Assembly: GCA_944372345.1 (NCBI GenBank)
Contig: CALVYT010000018.1
Span: forward strand, 1-64,000
Source of the DNA: an uncultured Clostridia bacterium
GTDB lineage: Bacteria > Bacillota > Clostridia > Christensenellales > Pumilibacteraceae
Reading direction: 5' to 3'
Length of the DNA stretch: 64,000 nucleotides
Positions 26,142 to 34,801 of this stretch are shown piece by piece; the first letter of the stretch is position 1; each line of letters begins with the position of its first letter. The notes below the pieces were generated by a model, which was not told where the DNA came from, searched no databases, and was given only the letters and a program-made list of their open reading frames with translations. The position numbers were made by a program, and so were the translations under genes.

Positions 26142-26169
26142 TGCCGCGCATGGTTTTCCGTGCGCGGCA
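26142..26169. repeat. Isolated 9-bp inverted repeat
   Basis: TGCCGCGCA (about 26142-26150) and TGCGCGGCA (about 26161-26169) between the two convergent terminators. No T run on either side; role unknown. Confidence 0.5.
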
Positions 26170-26249
26170 GGGTCGTTATCTTTGATTTTAATTCCGGCTT
26201 CGGCGACTGTTTCGATTCCGGTTTTTTCGTTCGTTCCGCTTTTATGCGG

Positions 26250-27623
26250 TCATTTCAGTTCCAGTTTCAGGTCGCCGTACTTCATTATGCCCGCTTTGCG
26301 GAATATCTCGCCGATCGCGAGGGTCAGCGCGGCGGGGAGCACGAAGCAGAACAACAGCACCCAGAGCAGGGTGAGCGGTACGTTGAAGTTCTGCGTCCCC
26401 AGCATCTCGAACAGCATATCGATGGGACCGACGAGCCCCGCCGTACCCATGCCGCTGCCGACCTTTGTCGCATACAGCCCGAGTCCGACGCCGTTGGGCA
26501 GCAGGGTGGAGATCGTGCCGAGTATGGCGGAGGAGATCACGGGCGGCAGGAACAGCACGGGTTTGCGGAACAGGTTGGGGACTTGCAGCATGCTCGTGCC
26601 CAGACCCTGCGCGACCGCTCCGCCCCAGCGGTTCTCGCGGAAGCTCATCGCGGCGTAGCCCATCATATGGCAGCAGCAGCCGACGACCGCCGCGCCCGCC
26701 GCGACTCCCGAAAGATTGATCGAGATGCCGATCGCCGCCGAGGAGATGGGCAGCGTGAGCGCGACGCCCATAACGACGGCTATTATCATTCCCATTACGG
26801 CGACGGCGAACGTCCCGAGCGTCTGCACCCAGATGATAAATGAGCCGAGCGCGTTGAGCGCAAGCCATACGGGAAAGCCGAGCGCCAGTCCGCCGACCGC
26901 TCCGCCGATAACGCCGACGAGCGGAGTTACGAGTATATCCACCTTCGTTCTGCCGGAAACGAGTCCCGCGAGCGTCATTGCACACATAGCGCCGATGAAC
27001 GCGCCCATAGGGTCTCCCGCGCCTGAAACGGATATGAAAAACGCCCCGCCCGAGTCGAGCGCACCCATTATCCCTCCGTCGGATGAATACTGCCATGCGT
27101 CGTAGTCGTATTTAAGCCCGACGATATTGCCGGCGTAAGACCCAATCATGCCCGCGGCGCACGCGGCGGCGACGACGAGCGGGGAAGTCTTTTTCATTTT
27201 CAGGCACACGCCCACGCCTATGCCGGCTCCCATCGCTATCTGCGCGACCTTTCCTATCGCTTCGAGCGCGAGTCCGAAGAAATTGTTCCCGCCCTTGTCG
27301 ATAAGATTTCCGATCTGCCAGACGATCGTCCCCGCGATCAGCGTCGCGAACAGTCCGAGCGCCATTCCGCTCATTCCGTCGATGAAAATATAGTTCATCA
27401 GCCACGCGAACCGCTTTCCGGGCGTGCGACATTCGGAGAACTTCATCTCGCCGAGCTTCTTTTTCGCTGCGGGAACGTCTGGGGAAACGTCGGGAGAGGG
27501 AACGCCGCCATCGCTTGCCGCGCCGCCCTTTTCGAGCGCGGCTGCGCTCTCTTCTTCGGGCGCGCTTTCCGCCGCGCTTTTTTCGCCGCTTATCGTCGCG
27601 CTCGTAGTTTCGTTGTCTTTCAT
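26250..27623 (-). CDS. Orphan PTS EIIC-like membrane transporter
   Basis: The start MKDNETTSATISG at 27623 follows GGAGG. The 457-residue protein has a 55-residue acidic, disordered N terminus and then about ten hydrophobic segments with Gly-rich turns (MGAGIGVGVCLKMKKTSPLV; ISVSGAGDPMGAFIGAM; GRTKVDILVTPLVG), matching the EIIC_2 type of PTS-like sugar transporter. No EIIA or EIIB gene is nearby, so the substrate and energy coupling are unknown. The leader contains a terminator-like hairpin and a hairpin around the ribosome site, suggesting control after initiation of transcription. Confidence 0.8.
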   Translation of the reverse strand: MKDNETTSATISGEKSAAESAPEEESAAALEKGGAASDGGVPSPDVSPDVPAAKKKLGEMKFSECRTPGKRFAWLMNYIFIDGMSGMALGLFATLIAGTIVWQIGNLIDKGGNNFFGLALEAIGKVAQIAMGAGIGVGVCLKMKKTSPLVVAAACAAGMIGSYAGNIVGLKYDYDAWQYSSDGGIMGALDSGGAFFISVSGAGDPMGAFIGAMCAMTLAGLVSGRTKVDILVTPLVGVIGGAVGGLALGFPVWLALNALGSFIIWVQTLGTFAVAVMGMIIAVVMGVALTLPISSAAIGISINLSGVAAGAAVVGCCCHMMGYAAMSFRENRWGGAVAQGLGTSMLQVPNLFRKPVLFLPPVISSAILGTISTLLPNGVGLGLYATKVGSGMGTAGLVGPIDMLFEMLGTQNFNVPLTLLWVLLFCFVLPAALTLAIGEIFRKAGIMKYGDLKLELK

Positions 27624-27629
27624 ATGTAC

Positions 27630-27751
27630 ATTGCCTCCGGCAATAAAAAAAATCGGCTGCCGTGCGGCTCCGAACGAATGTTGTTTTGTCAAAGCCGTAC
27701 ATTCAAACGCTTCCACGGGGCGACCGCCCCGCACCTGCTTTTATTTACGAT
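27630..27751 (-). promoter_or_regulatory. Structured 5' leader with attenuator of the EIIC gene
   Basis: On the minus strand from about 27751: hairpin CGGGGC/GCCCCG, a GAATGT...ACATTC stem, then a hairpin CGG.GCC/GGC.CCG (27672-27654) followed by eight T (27652-27645), and last ATTGCC-GGA-GGCAAT (27644-27630), which encloses the GGAGG ribosome site. A CGGCT in the loop of the second stem can pair with AGCCG of the terminator, giving a possible antiterminator. Confidence 0.5.
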
Positions 27752-27757
27752 GACTGA

Positions 27758-27786
27758 ATTATATATCTCTCCGCCGCGTTTGTCAA
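27758..27786 (-). promoter_or_regulatory. Promoter of the EIIC gene
   Basis: Minus strand TTGACA (27786-27781), a 17-bp spacer, TATAAT (27763-27758). It predicts a leader of about 128 nt. Confidence 0.88.
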
Positions 27787-27835
27787 GCGATAATGCGCGG
27801 CGGAGAAAAAATATATCGGTCTGTTATGCGGCGGC

Positions 27836-28120
27836 TCACTTGCCGTCGCCGGATCCTTCCGCTTCCTTCTGCGCCTTCTTCTCCTTATACTTCATCAGCG
27901 CGTGCGCGAGCTGATCGGGGCAGGAGGTGCCGCTGCGGCAGATTATGCCTTTGAGTTTGGCGATAACGTCGTCGATGTTCTGTCCGTCGACGAGCTTCGC
28001 TATGCCCTGGAGGTTGCCCGAGCAGCCTCCGATGAATTTTACGTCGGATACTCTGTTCTCTCCGTCCACGCGGAATATGATCTGTCGCGAGCACGTTCCC
28101 GCCGTATTGTAAATTTCCAT
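27836..28120 (-). CDS. TSCPD-domain protein
   Basis: The 94-residue protein carries FIGGCSGNLQGIAKLVDG and the family motif CRSGTSCPDQLAHAL. The TSCPD domain also occurs at the end of some B12-dependent ribonucleotide reductases and as small stand-alone proteins in Clostridia; function unknown, Cys residues suggest metal binding. Its start is 40 nt after the DUF4364 gene on the same strand, so they are probably cotranscribed. Confidence 0.85.
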   Translation of the reverse strand: MEIYNTAGTCSRQIIFRVDGENRVSDVKFIGGCSGNLQGIAKLVDGQNIDDVIAKLKGIICRSGTSCPDQLAHALMKYKEKKAQKEAEGSGDGK

Positions 28121-28160
28121 TTTATGTTCCTCCCGTGAGTTTTCTCTGCCGCCGTTGCGG

Positions 28161-28685
28161 TCAGTCTATCAGTTTTTCGTATATCATCGAATACACTTCC
28201 GCCGCGCTGTTGTCCCACTTGTTATAGACCGTCTTGGCAACGGCGCGGTTCGCGACGTTGAGTTTCAGTTCCATCGTCGTGCGCAGGGGATCGAGTATTT
28301 TCAGATGCACCGTATACGACCCGTCGTCGTTTTTGTAGTACCCGCGGAAATACTCCTGCGCGCGCTTATACATCATACGGTTTGCCTTGATATAGTCGGC
28401 GATCTCCGTGCGTTTGGACGCGGGTATGCGCGTGAAAAAGCTGTCCAGACATTCCCGTCCGGAAGTGGTGATCGTGAAGTATTCGCTCCTTTCGCTCGTG
28501 GCGCGGAAAACGAATCCCGCGTCGACGAGTTCTCCGAGACATTCGATGCTCTCCATATAATTGATCCAGCTGTTGCGGCTCGCGCACATTTCGAGCAGAG
28601 TTTTTTCAGTAACCGCCATTCCCATTTTGTCGAGAATGAAAAGTATTATGAGCTTGTTGACGAGATTATTGTCGTCTATCTCCAT
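28161..28685 (-). CDS. DUF4364 family winged-helix protein
   Basis: The 174-residue protein starts MEIDDNNLVNKLIILFIL and has a winged-helix-like N-terminal half (LLEMCASRNSWINYMESIEC; LGELVDAGFVFRA) and a beta-rich C-terminal half (SYTVHLKILDPLRTTMELKL). This matches the Clostridial DUF4364 family of presumed transcription regulators. Target genes are unknown. A minus-strand TATAAT lies at 28725-28720, about 35 nt before the start. Confidence 0.82.
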   Translation of the reverse strand: MEIDDNNLVNKLIILFILDKMGMAVTEKTLLEMCASRNSWINYMESIECLGELVDAGFVFRATSERSEYFTITTSGRECLDSFFTRIPASKRTEIADYIKANRMMYKRAQEYFRGYYKNDDGSYTVHLKILDPLRTTMELKLNVANRAVAKTVYNKWDNSAAEVYSMIYEKLID

Positions 28686-28787
28686 ATCCGGGCAGCCCCC
28701 TGTATTCTTCCGAAACTTAATTATATCACATATAAACGAAAAATGGAATAGGTTAGCGAAAAATTTTCAGGAAAATTTTTACATTTC

Positions 28788-28839
28788 GTAAACCTTAGTC
28801 GGTAATTTGGTTGACATAACGGTGATTTCGCGGTATGAT
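28788..28839 (+). promoter_or_regulatory. BirA operator overlapping the birA-bioY promoter
   Basis: GTAAACC (28788-28794), 14 bp, GGTTGAC (28809-28815) has the arm sequence and spacing of BirA boxes. The right arm covers the -35 box TTGACA (28811-28816); a 17-bp spacer leads to TATGAT (28834-28839). The +1 falls at the birA ATG at 28847. Confidence 0.75.
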
Positions 28840-28846
28840 ACGTAAT

Positions 28847-29767
28847 ATGGATACGAAAGAAAGCATACTTTTGCGGCTTTGCCGCGGAGAAGCGGGCGGG
28901 GAAAAACTCGCGCGCGAGCTGGGTCTGACGCGCACGGCGGTGTGGAAAGCGGTATGCGCGCTGCGCGCCGACGGGTATGACATACGTTCGTCGCGCAAAG
29001 GTTATAAGCTGTACGGCGGGGACGTTTTGTCTGCCGCCGGCGTTACGGCACACCTTTCGACGCGCTGGACGGTGGAAACGCACGCAGAGCTTTCCTCGAC
29101 GAGCGACAGGGCGAAAGCGCTTGCGGAAAGCGGCGCGGACAGGACAGCGGTGCTTGCCGAAACGCAGACCGCCGGGCGCGGCAGGCTGGGACGGTCGTTT
29201 CTGTCGCCGGGCGGCGGGCTGTATATGAGCGCGCTCATTCGCCCCGCGCTCGTCGCTGCGGACTGCGGCATGATAACGGCGTTTGCTGCGGTGGCTGCGG
29301 CGCGCGCCGTCGAGCGGCTGAGCGGACTGCCCGTTAAAATCAAATGGGTGAACGACCTGTACGTCGGGGACAGAAAGATCTGCGGCATACTGACGGAAGG
29401 GGGATTCGGGATGGAGAGCGGCGAACTGTCGTATGCGGTCGTCGGGATAGGCGTGAACCTGCGCGGCTCGTTTCCCGGACTGCCCCGCGCGGGCAGCATA
29501 GAGTCGGCGGGCGGAAACGTCCCCTCGCGCTGCGAACTTGCCGCCGCGATACTCGACGGACTGTCGGAAACTGAGAGCGGCGTGCGCGACAGAGGATTTA
29601 TCGGCGAATACCGCAGCCGTTCATGCGTTGTCGGCAGGCGGGTGACGGTGGACGGAGCTTACGAAGCGGAAGTCGCGGGGATAGCTGACGACTGCTCGCT
29701 GCTGCTGCGGCGGGACGACGGCAGCGAAGTGCGCTTTTCGGCGGGAGAGGTATCGCTCGCGTTATGA
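28847..29767 (+). CDS. birA: Biotin-protein ligase / biotin operon repressor
   Basis: The 306-residue protein has an N-terminal winged helix (GEKLARELGLTRTAVWKAVC) that binds DNA, the catalytic domain with GRGRLGR (about 107) and KWVNDLYVGDRKICGILTE (about 165-183), and a C-terminal SH3-like domain. It attaches biotin to carboxylases and, as biotinyl-AMP-bound dimer, represses biotin genes. ATG 28847 is used because ATG 28835 lies inside the -10 box. It is predicted leaderless and overlaps bioY by 4 nt. Confidence 0.95.
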   Translation: MDTKESILLRLCRGEAGGEKLARELGLTRTAVWKAVCALRADGYDIRSSRKGYKLYGGDVLSAAGVTAHLSTRWTVETHAELSSTSDRAKALAESGADRTAVLAETQTAGRGRLGRSFLSPGGGLYMSALIRPALVAADCGMITAFAAVAAARAVERLSGLPVKIKWVNDLYVGDRKICGILTEGGFGMESGELSYAVVGIGVNLRGSFPGLPRAGSIESAGGNVPSRCELAAAILDGLSETESGVRDRGFIGEYRSRSCVVGRRVTVDGAYEAEVAGIADDCSLLLRRDDGSEVRFSAGEVSLAL

Positions 29768-30375
29768 AGATCTCCGCAAGAACGATAGCTTTCACCGCGC
29801 TGCTTGCCGCGGTGATTTGCGCGCTCGCTCCGTGGACGATCCCCGTCGGCGTCATTCCGATCTCTCTCGCGACGCTCGGGGTCTGCCTCGCCGCCGTTGT
29901 CATAGACGCGAAGCACGGCGCGGCGGCGGTGCTGACGTACATTGTGCTCGGCGCGATCGGAGTCCCCGTGTTTTCGGGCGGGCGCGGCGGTTTCGGCGTG
30001 ATAGCGGGACCGACGGGCGGCTATATAACAGGATATTTTTTTCTCGCCGTCATAGCCGGGCTCATCGTGGACGCGGCGGGCGGGGAAAAGCGCGTGTGGA
30101 TATATCCGATAGCGATGACGGTCGGCACCGTAGCGCTGTACGCGTTCGGAACGGGCTGGTATATGATAAGTACGGGCGCGGAGTTCGCGCCCGCGCTCGC
30201 CGCGTGCGTGTTGCCCTTTCTCGCGGGCGACGCCGTCAAGATCGCGGTCGCGACGGCGGTTGGGTTTCCCGTGCGCAGGGCGCTGCGAAAGACGGTGCTG
30301 CGCGCCCGCTCCGACCGCTGCGGCAAGACGGACGGCGACGGCGCCGACGGCTCGGGCGGTAATAAGACGATATAA
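29764..30375 (+). CDS. bioY: Biotin transporter BioY
   Basis: The 203-residue protein has about six membrane helices and the BioY substrate-binding motifs (GAIGVPVFSGGRGGFGVIAGP; GPTGGYITGYFFLA). It is the S component that binds biotin, working alone or with an ECF energising module encoded elsewhere. A polar tail of about 25 residues (KTVLRARSDRCGKTDGD...) is longer than usual. Coupled to birA by a 4-nt overlap and under the same BirA operator. Confidence 0.93.
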   Translation: MKISARTIAFTALLAAVICALAPWTIPVGVIPISLATLGVCLAAVVIDAKHGAAAVLTYIVLGAIGVPVFSGGRGGFGVIAGPTGGYITGYFFLAVIAGLIVDAAGGEKRVWIYPIAMTVGTVALYAFGTGWYMISTGAEFAPALAACVLPFLAGDAVKIAVATAVGFPVRRALRKTVLRARSDRCGKTDGDGADGSGGNKTI

Positions 30376-30376
30376 A

Positions 30377-30415
30377 ACGGGCGTCCGCCTTTTCGGCAGA
30401 CGCCCGTCGCGTTTT
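30377..30415. terminator. Bidirectional terminator between bioY and mgsA
   Basis: ACGGGCGTC (30377-30385)/GACGCCCGT (30399-30407) with an inner GCC/GGC continuation; TTTT follows at 30411 on plus and TTTTA on minus. Confidence 0.8.
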
Positions 30416-30425
30416 ACTGATAAAA

Positions 30426-30797
30426 TCATTTCAGATCAGCCAGGTAGTCGAGGAATATCTCGCAGCCCGCGACGTTGGTGGCGAGGGGGATATTCATCAC
30501 GTCGCACAGGCGGAGCAGGGCGGAAACGTCCGGCTCGTGCGGCTGGGCGGTGAGGGGATCGCGCAGGAAGAGGATCATATCGAGGTTGCCGTCCGCTACC
30601 ATCGAGCCTATCTGCTGATCGCCGCCGAGTGGACCGGATTTCATCCGCGTTATTTTAAGTCCCGTTTCGCCCATTATCATCGTGCCCGTCGTGCCTGTCG
30701 CGTAGAGTTCGTGGAGGGCGAGCACGTCGCGGTATTTGACGGCGAGCCTGATCATATCCTGTTTTTTCTTGTCGTGTGCTATGAGAGCTATTTTCAT
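30426..30797 (-). CDS. mgsA: Methylglyoxal synthase
   Basis: The 123-residue protein starts [15 protein letters not shown] at 30797. It has [36 protein letters not shown] and IPLATNVAG, all hallmark segments of methylglyoxal synthase, including the catalytic Asp of the GGDQQ motif and the His of PHEPD. It turns dihydroxyacetone phosphate into methylglyoxal, a phosphate-releasing glycolytic bypass. It begins 11 nt after the lysA stop and shares its transcript. Confidence 0.93.
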   Translation of the reverse strand: MKIALIAHDKKKQDMIRLAVKYRDVLALHELYATGTTGTMIMGETGLKITRMKSGPLGGDQQIGSMVADGNLDMILFLRDPLTAQPHEPDVSALLRLCDVMNIPLATNVAGCEIFLDYLADLK

Positions 30798-30808
30798 CGT
30801 TATGTACC

Positions 30809-32050
30809 TCAGTCGAATATCATCGTTGCGAAATAGTCGTCGGGAGTCTCCGCGCGTCGTATGAGCTTGACGGAGCCGTCCTTTTTGAGCAGCAGTTCCG
30901 CGCTGCGCAGTTTGCCGTTGTAGTTGTATCCCATCGCAAAGCCGTGCGCGCCCGCGTCGTGGATGGCGAGAATGTCGCCGATCTCGAGCGGGGGGAGCAT
31001 ACGGTCGACGGCGAACTTGTCGTTGTTTTCGCAGAGGCTGCCGACGACGTCGTATTTGACGGTGCAGGGGACGTTTTCCTTGCCGAGCACGGTGATGTGA
31101 TGGTACGCGCCGTACATTGCGGGACGCATAAGGTTTGCCGCGCACGCATCTACGCCGGCGTACTCCTTGTAGATATGCTTGAAATGCACGACGGTGGTTA
31201 TGAGATTGCCGTAAGGTCCGAGCATATATCTGCCGAGTTCGGTGCGCAGCGACGGTTTCATATCGCCGTCAAACGTCTTTTCGTAAAGCTCCTTTATGCG
31301 CGCGGCTATAATGTCGATGTCCGGCTTTTTCTCTTCGGGGCGGTAGGGTATGCCTATGCCGCCGGAGAGATTGATGAACTTAAAGTCTGCGCCCGTTTCC
31401 GCCGCGAGTTCTTTGGCGGTGTCGAATAGGATCCCGGCGAGAACGGGGTAATAGTCGTTTCCGAGGTTGTTGGAAGCGAGGAACGCGTGCAGACCGAACC
31501 TTTTCACGCCGTAGCTTTGCAGCTTTTTCACGGCGGCGGTGAGCTGCTCTCTCGTCATTCCGTATTTCGCGTCCTGCGGCGAGCCCATTATCATATTGTT
31601 CACCGCGAAGTCCACGCCGTTGTTATAACGCAGCGATACGCATTCGGGCATTTTGTCCCCCGCGACAGCTTTTAAGAAGTCGACGTGCGTATAGTCGTCC
31701 AGCGTGATCGTCGCGCCGAGGCGGAGCGCGTAGGCGAATTCCTCCGCGGGCGTTTCGTTGGACGTGAACATTATGTCGTCGCCCGTAATGCCGCACTTTT
31801 CGCACAGCATCAGTTCCGTCATCGACGAGCAGTCCATTCCGCAGCCGAGCGAATGGAGCAGTTTCATTATCGTCGGGTTGGGCGTGGCTTTGACGGCGAA
31901 ATGCTCTTTATAGCCGTCGCACCACGAGAACGCCGCGAGCAGTTCCTTCGCGTTGTCCTCGATGCCCTTTTCGTCGTAGATATGGAAAGGCGTGGGGTAC
32001 GTCTTTTTGATCTCGACGGCTTGTTCTTTCGTTATTATGGGTACTTTCAT
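30809..32050 (-). CDS. lysA: Diaminopimelate decarboxylase-type PLP enzyme
   Basis: The 413-residue fold-type III decarboxylase has the PLP lysine in [16 protein letters not shown] (Lys54), the His of [10 protein letters not shown], the Gly-rich phosphate site [18 protein letters not shown] and the active-site [13 protein letters not shown]. Diaminopimelate decarboxylase makes lysine from meso-DAP. A close relative acting on another substrate cannot be fully excluded, since the family also includes ornithine and carboxynorspermidine decarboxylases. The start is fixed by the leaderless promoter on the minus strand. Confidence 0.88.
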   Translation of the reverse strand: MKVPIITKEQAVEIKKTYPTPFHIYDEKGIEDNAKELLAAFSWCDGYKEHFAVKATPNPTIMKLLHSLGCGMDCSSMTELMLCEKCGITGDDIMFTSNETPAEEFAYALRLGATITLDDYTHVDFLKAVAGDKMPECVSLRYNNGVDFAVNNMIMGSPQDAKYGMTREQLTAAVKKLQSYGVKRFGLHAFLASNNLGNDYYPVLAGILFDTAKELAAETGADFKFINLSGGIGIPYRPEEKKPDIDIIAARIKELYEKTFDGDMKPSLRTELGRYMLGPYGNLITTVVHFKHIYKEYAGVDACAANLMRPAMYGAYHHITVLGKENVPCTVKYDVVGSLCENNDKFAVDRMLPPLEIGDILAIHDAGAHGFAMGYNYNGKLRSAELLLKKDGSVKLIRRAETPDDYFATMIFD

Positions 32051-32056
32051 AAGAAA

Positions 32057-32086
32057 ATCATAACATTATTGCCCGCGTTATGTCAA
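32057..32086 (-). promoter_or_regulatory. Promoter, predicted leaderless start of lysA
   Basis: Minus strand TTGACA (32086-32081), an 18-bp spacer, TATGAT (32062-32057). The predicted +1 is 32050, the A of the lysA ATG. Confidence 0.88.
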
Positions 32087-32221
32087 GCGTAAACCCGTAG
32101 CCGCCGTCTGTTTTCGCGTTCTCTCCGCGGCATTTCGCGCTTGCGGCGGAGCGCGAAATGCCAAATCGTGCAGCCGCGCCGCCTGTTCGTGCAAACGGCG
32201 CGCCGCTTTGCGTTCAACGTA

Positions 32222-32249
32222 TTGACAAGCGCGGAAAATATGATATACT
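32222..32249 (+). promoter_or_regulatory. Promoter of LytTR/GHKL module 1
   Basis: TTGACA 32222-32227, a 16-bp spacer, TATACT 32244-32249. The region 32160-32309 recurs in degraded form at 34455-34604. Confidence 0.8.
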
Positions 32250-32305
32250 ATATTATATAAGTATAAGTGCGCGCATCGGAGCGCACCGCAAAAGAGAGGG
32301 GAGAT

Positions 32306-33022
32306 ATGATCAGGATAGCAGTGGTGGAAGACGACGGAGCGCAGGCGGACGAGCTGTGCGGGATGCTGACGGGATATTTTTCCGATCTCGGGCTGCGGAC
32401 GGAGATAACGGCTTTTTTGCGCGCCGAAGATTTTCTCGCGTCGTTTTACAGACGGAAGTACGCTATGATTTTTATGGATATAGAAATGCCCGGCGTGAAC
32501 GGAATGGAAGCGGCGAGGCGGGTGAGAAAGGAGGACGAGGACGTTCTGCTGTTTTTCGTGACCAATCTCGCTCAGTACGCCCTGCAAAGCTATGAAGTCC
32601 ACGCGTTCGACTATATAGTCAAGCCGCTCTGCCGCGACGATCTCGCGCTTAAACTCGGCAGAGCCGTGCGTATGCTCCGCGGCGCGGGCGACGCGACGCT
32701 GGTGATCGACGCGTCCGACGGCAGGCACATAGTCCCGATAGCAGATATACGCTATGTGGAAGTAATGGGGCACAACGTGATATACCATACGACGGAGCGG
32801 GATCTGTTCGTCGGCTACGACTCGCTCAAAAACATCCGCGAGAAACTGGAACCGCACGATTTCGCGCTCTGCGACCGTTCGTTCCTCGTAAACCTGAAAT
32901 GCGTCACGGGGGTGGAGCGTGAAAACCTGCATCTGGGGCGCGACGTTCTCAAAATAGCAAAATCCCGCCGCGCGGAGTTTATGGCGGCGCTGACGGCGTA
33001 CCTTGCGGGGGAGGGTGTGTGA
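32306..33022 (+). CDS. LytTR-family response regulator (module 1)
   Basis: The ATG at 32306 follows GAGGGGAG. The 238-residue protein has a receiver domain (MIRIAVVEDDG; phospho-acceptor in MIFMDIEMPGVNGMEA, about residue 57; KPL near 108) and a C-terminal LytTR DNA-binding domain (IADIRYVEVMGHNVIYHTTE; LCDRSFLVNLKCVTGVE). LytTR regulators such as AgrA and VirR control surface, peptide and extracellular functions. The kinase gene starts 1 nt after its stop. Target genes are not shown by the sequence. Confidence 0.92.
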   Translation: MIRIAVVEDDGAQADELCGMLTGYFSDLGLRTEITAFLRAEDFLASFYRRKYAMIFMDIEMPGVNGMEAARRVRKEDEDVLLFFVTNLAQYALQSYEVHAFDYIVKPLCRDDLALKLGRAVRMLRGAGDATLVIDASDGRHIVPIADIRYVEVMGHNVIYHTTERDLFVGYDSLKNIREKLEPHDFALCDRSFLVNLKCVTGVERENLHLGRDVLKIAKSRRAEFMAALTAYLAGEGV

Positions 33023-33023
33023 G

Positions 33024-34394
33024 ATGAGCTATCTGTTCTGGTATAAGGTAGTGTTTATGACGGAGCTGCTGGCGGCGGAAGCGATGCTTTCCTGTTCGGT
33101 GCCGCGCCGCTCGTTCTTTCCGCTCCGCGCGGCTGTCGCCGCGGTCGTCTGCTACGCCGCGGCTTTTTTATATCCGCTTTTTGAGGAAAACTACACCTGG
33201 CTGGGGTCGTCGCTTATGTTTTTTGCGCTGTTCTGCGTGACGGCGCTCGCGCTTTGGGCATGCTTTAAGGCGCGCTTTTCCAATATCCTGTTCGTAGCGG
33301 TGACTGCGTATGCCGTACAGCACGTCGCTTACGAGATATTTTCGCTGCTCAATATCGTGCTTTTCGATTCCGATGTGTTCACGGATACGGCTTACGACAG
33401 CGGAACGGTAACGTCAAATCCGTTCGCGGGTGTGGGCGCAGTGGGACTGGTGATGTATCTGTTTGTGTATACCTGCGTATATTTGCTGTCTTATGCGGCT
33501 TTGCACAGGCGGGCGGCGCAGAGCGTCGAACTGAAACTGGGCAGGATCTCCGTAATAGGGTTCTCGGTGTTCGTGCTGTTCATAGGCATCGTGCTGTCCG
33601 CGATAGCGCAGTACGCCATGCCGAAAACGGATGGTGACTGGCAGCTCATAGTTTGTGTCTATAATATGATCTGCTGCATAGTCGTGTTCTGGATCCATAT
33701 GAGCCTCGTAAAGACCCGCGACGCGGAATACGAGAGGGCGGTTGTTTCCGAACTGTTCGGACAGTATCAGAAGAATTACAGAGTGAGAGAGGAGAGTATA
33801 GACCTGATAAACCGCAAGTGTCACGATTTCAAATACCATATACGCACGTTCGCGAGCAGTCAGGGCATAGCGGACGGCGAGGCTGTCAGAGAACTGTCCG
33901 ACCTTATCTCCATTTACGATACGGACATACGCACGGGAAGCGCCGCGCTCGACATAATCCTCACCGAAAAGAGCCTGCTCTGCCACGACAAGGGGATCGC
34001 ATTGACCTGCCTTGCGGACGGAACGAGTATATCGTTTATGAAGGACGGCGAGGTGTACGCGCTTTTCGGCAATATCCTCGATAATGCGATAGAAGCCGTG
34101 ACAAAGATAAACGAGGCGGGCAAACGCCGTATCACGTTGCGCGTCGCGCGGAAGGGCGACATTGTGACGATCGGCGCGGACAATTATTACGCGGGAGAAG
34201 TGGAGTTCGCTCCCGACGGACTGCCGAGAACAGTGAAAACGGAAGAGGGTTACCACGGGTTCGGGATGAAAAGCATACGCGCGCTCGCGGAAGCCTACGG
34301 CGGCACGCTGTTCGTTTCCGCGTCGGGCGGAGTGTTCCGCCTCAGCATAGTATTCCCGTACCGTCCCGAAATTTCTCCCGGCGGCGGGGAATGA
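33024..34394 (+). CDS. GHKL-domain sensor histidine kinase (module 1)
   Basis: The ATG at 33024 follows GGGGGAGGG. The 456-residue protein has about six N-terminal membrane helices (to about 225), a coiled segment, the AgrC-like dimerisation motif RKCHDFKYHI with the likely phosphorylated His near residue 271, and a HATPase with N box FGNILDNAIEAV and G box GFGMKSI. Kinases of this type often sense peptides or membrane state. It is the paralogue of the gene at 40895 and shares its start (LFWYKVVFMTELL). Confidence 0.9.
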   Translation: MSYLFWYKVVFMTELLAAEAMLSCSVPRRSFFPLRAAVAAVVCYAAAFLYPLFEENYTWLGSSLMFFALFCVTALALWACFKARFSNILFVAVTAYAVQHVAYEIFSLLNIVLFDSDVFTDTAYDSGTVTSNPFAGVGAVGLVMYLFVYTCVYLLSYAALHRRAAQSVELKLGRISVIGFSVFVLFIGIVLSAIAQYAMPKTDGDWQLIVCVYNMICCIVVFWIHMSLVKTRDAEYERAVVSELFGQYQKNYRVREESIDLINRKCHDFKYHIRTFASSQGIADGEAVRELSDLISIYDTDIRTGSAALDIILTEKSLLCHDKGIALTCLADGTSISFMKDGEVYALFGNILDNAIEAVTKINEAGKRRITLRVARKGDIVTIGADNYYAGEVEFAPDGLPRTVKTEEGYHGFGMKSIRALAEAYGGTLFVSASGGVFRLSIVFPYRPEISPGGGE

Positions 34395-34398
34395 CTGC

Positions 34399-34428
34399 GC
34401 GGCGCGCTGTATGGCGCGCCGCATTTTT
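34399..34428 (+). terminator. Intrinsic terminator of module 1
   Basis: GCGGCGCGC (34399-34407)/GCGCGCCGC (34414-34422), then ATTTTT. A 15-bp direct repeat ATTTTTATGCCCCGT follows at 34423 and 34438. Confidence 0.92.
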
Positions 34429-34454
34429 ATGCCCCGTATTTTTATGCCCCGTTC

Positions 34455-34604
34455 GCCAAATCGCGCAGTTACGCGTCTCATTCGCGCAAATGGGGTGCCG
34501 TTTTGCGTTCAACGTATTGACAAGCGCGAAAAATGCGATATACGGCACCATATCCGTATAAATGCGGGCAAGCGGTGCGAGCCGTAAAGAAAAGTGAGAT
34601 ATAA
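34455..34604 (+). pseudogene. Decayed copy of the module 1 promoter and leader
   Basis: Aligns without gaps to 32160-32309. In the first 62 bp 48 positions agree; TTGACA (34517) and the GAGATAT before the start codon are kept, but the ATG is ATA and the next codons contain a stop. After it, to 34750, no gene is seen. It appears to be the remnant of a duplicated LytTR module. Confidence 0.65.
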
Positions 34605-34756
34605 GATAAAGACGGCGGCGGGCGAAAATGAATTAACGGAACTCGTCTGCCGGAAGCGGCGTGCGCGTTCTGCGTTCCGTGACGGCAGAAGCGCGGGAGA
34701 TAAACCGTAAATGCGAAAAAACCTTATAAAAAGAGCGTCGCAGGCGGATAAAATTC

Positions 34757-34785
34757 TTGCTAAAACGTTTCGGCGGTGGTAAAAT
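34757..34785 (+). promoter_or_regulatory. Promoter of uvrA
   Basis: TTGCTA 34757-34762, a 17-bp spacer, TAAAAT 34780-34785. A GGAG site follows at 34792, so the leader is only about 10 nt. Confidence 0.75.
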
Positions 34786-34801
34786 AAGTGCGGAGAAATT
34801 T

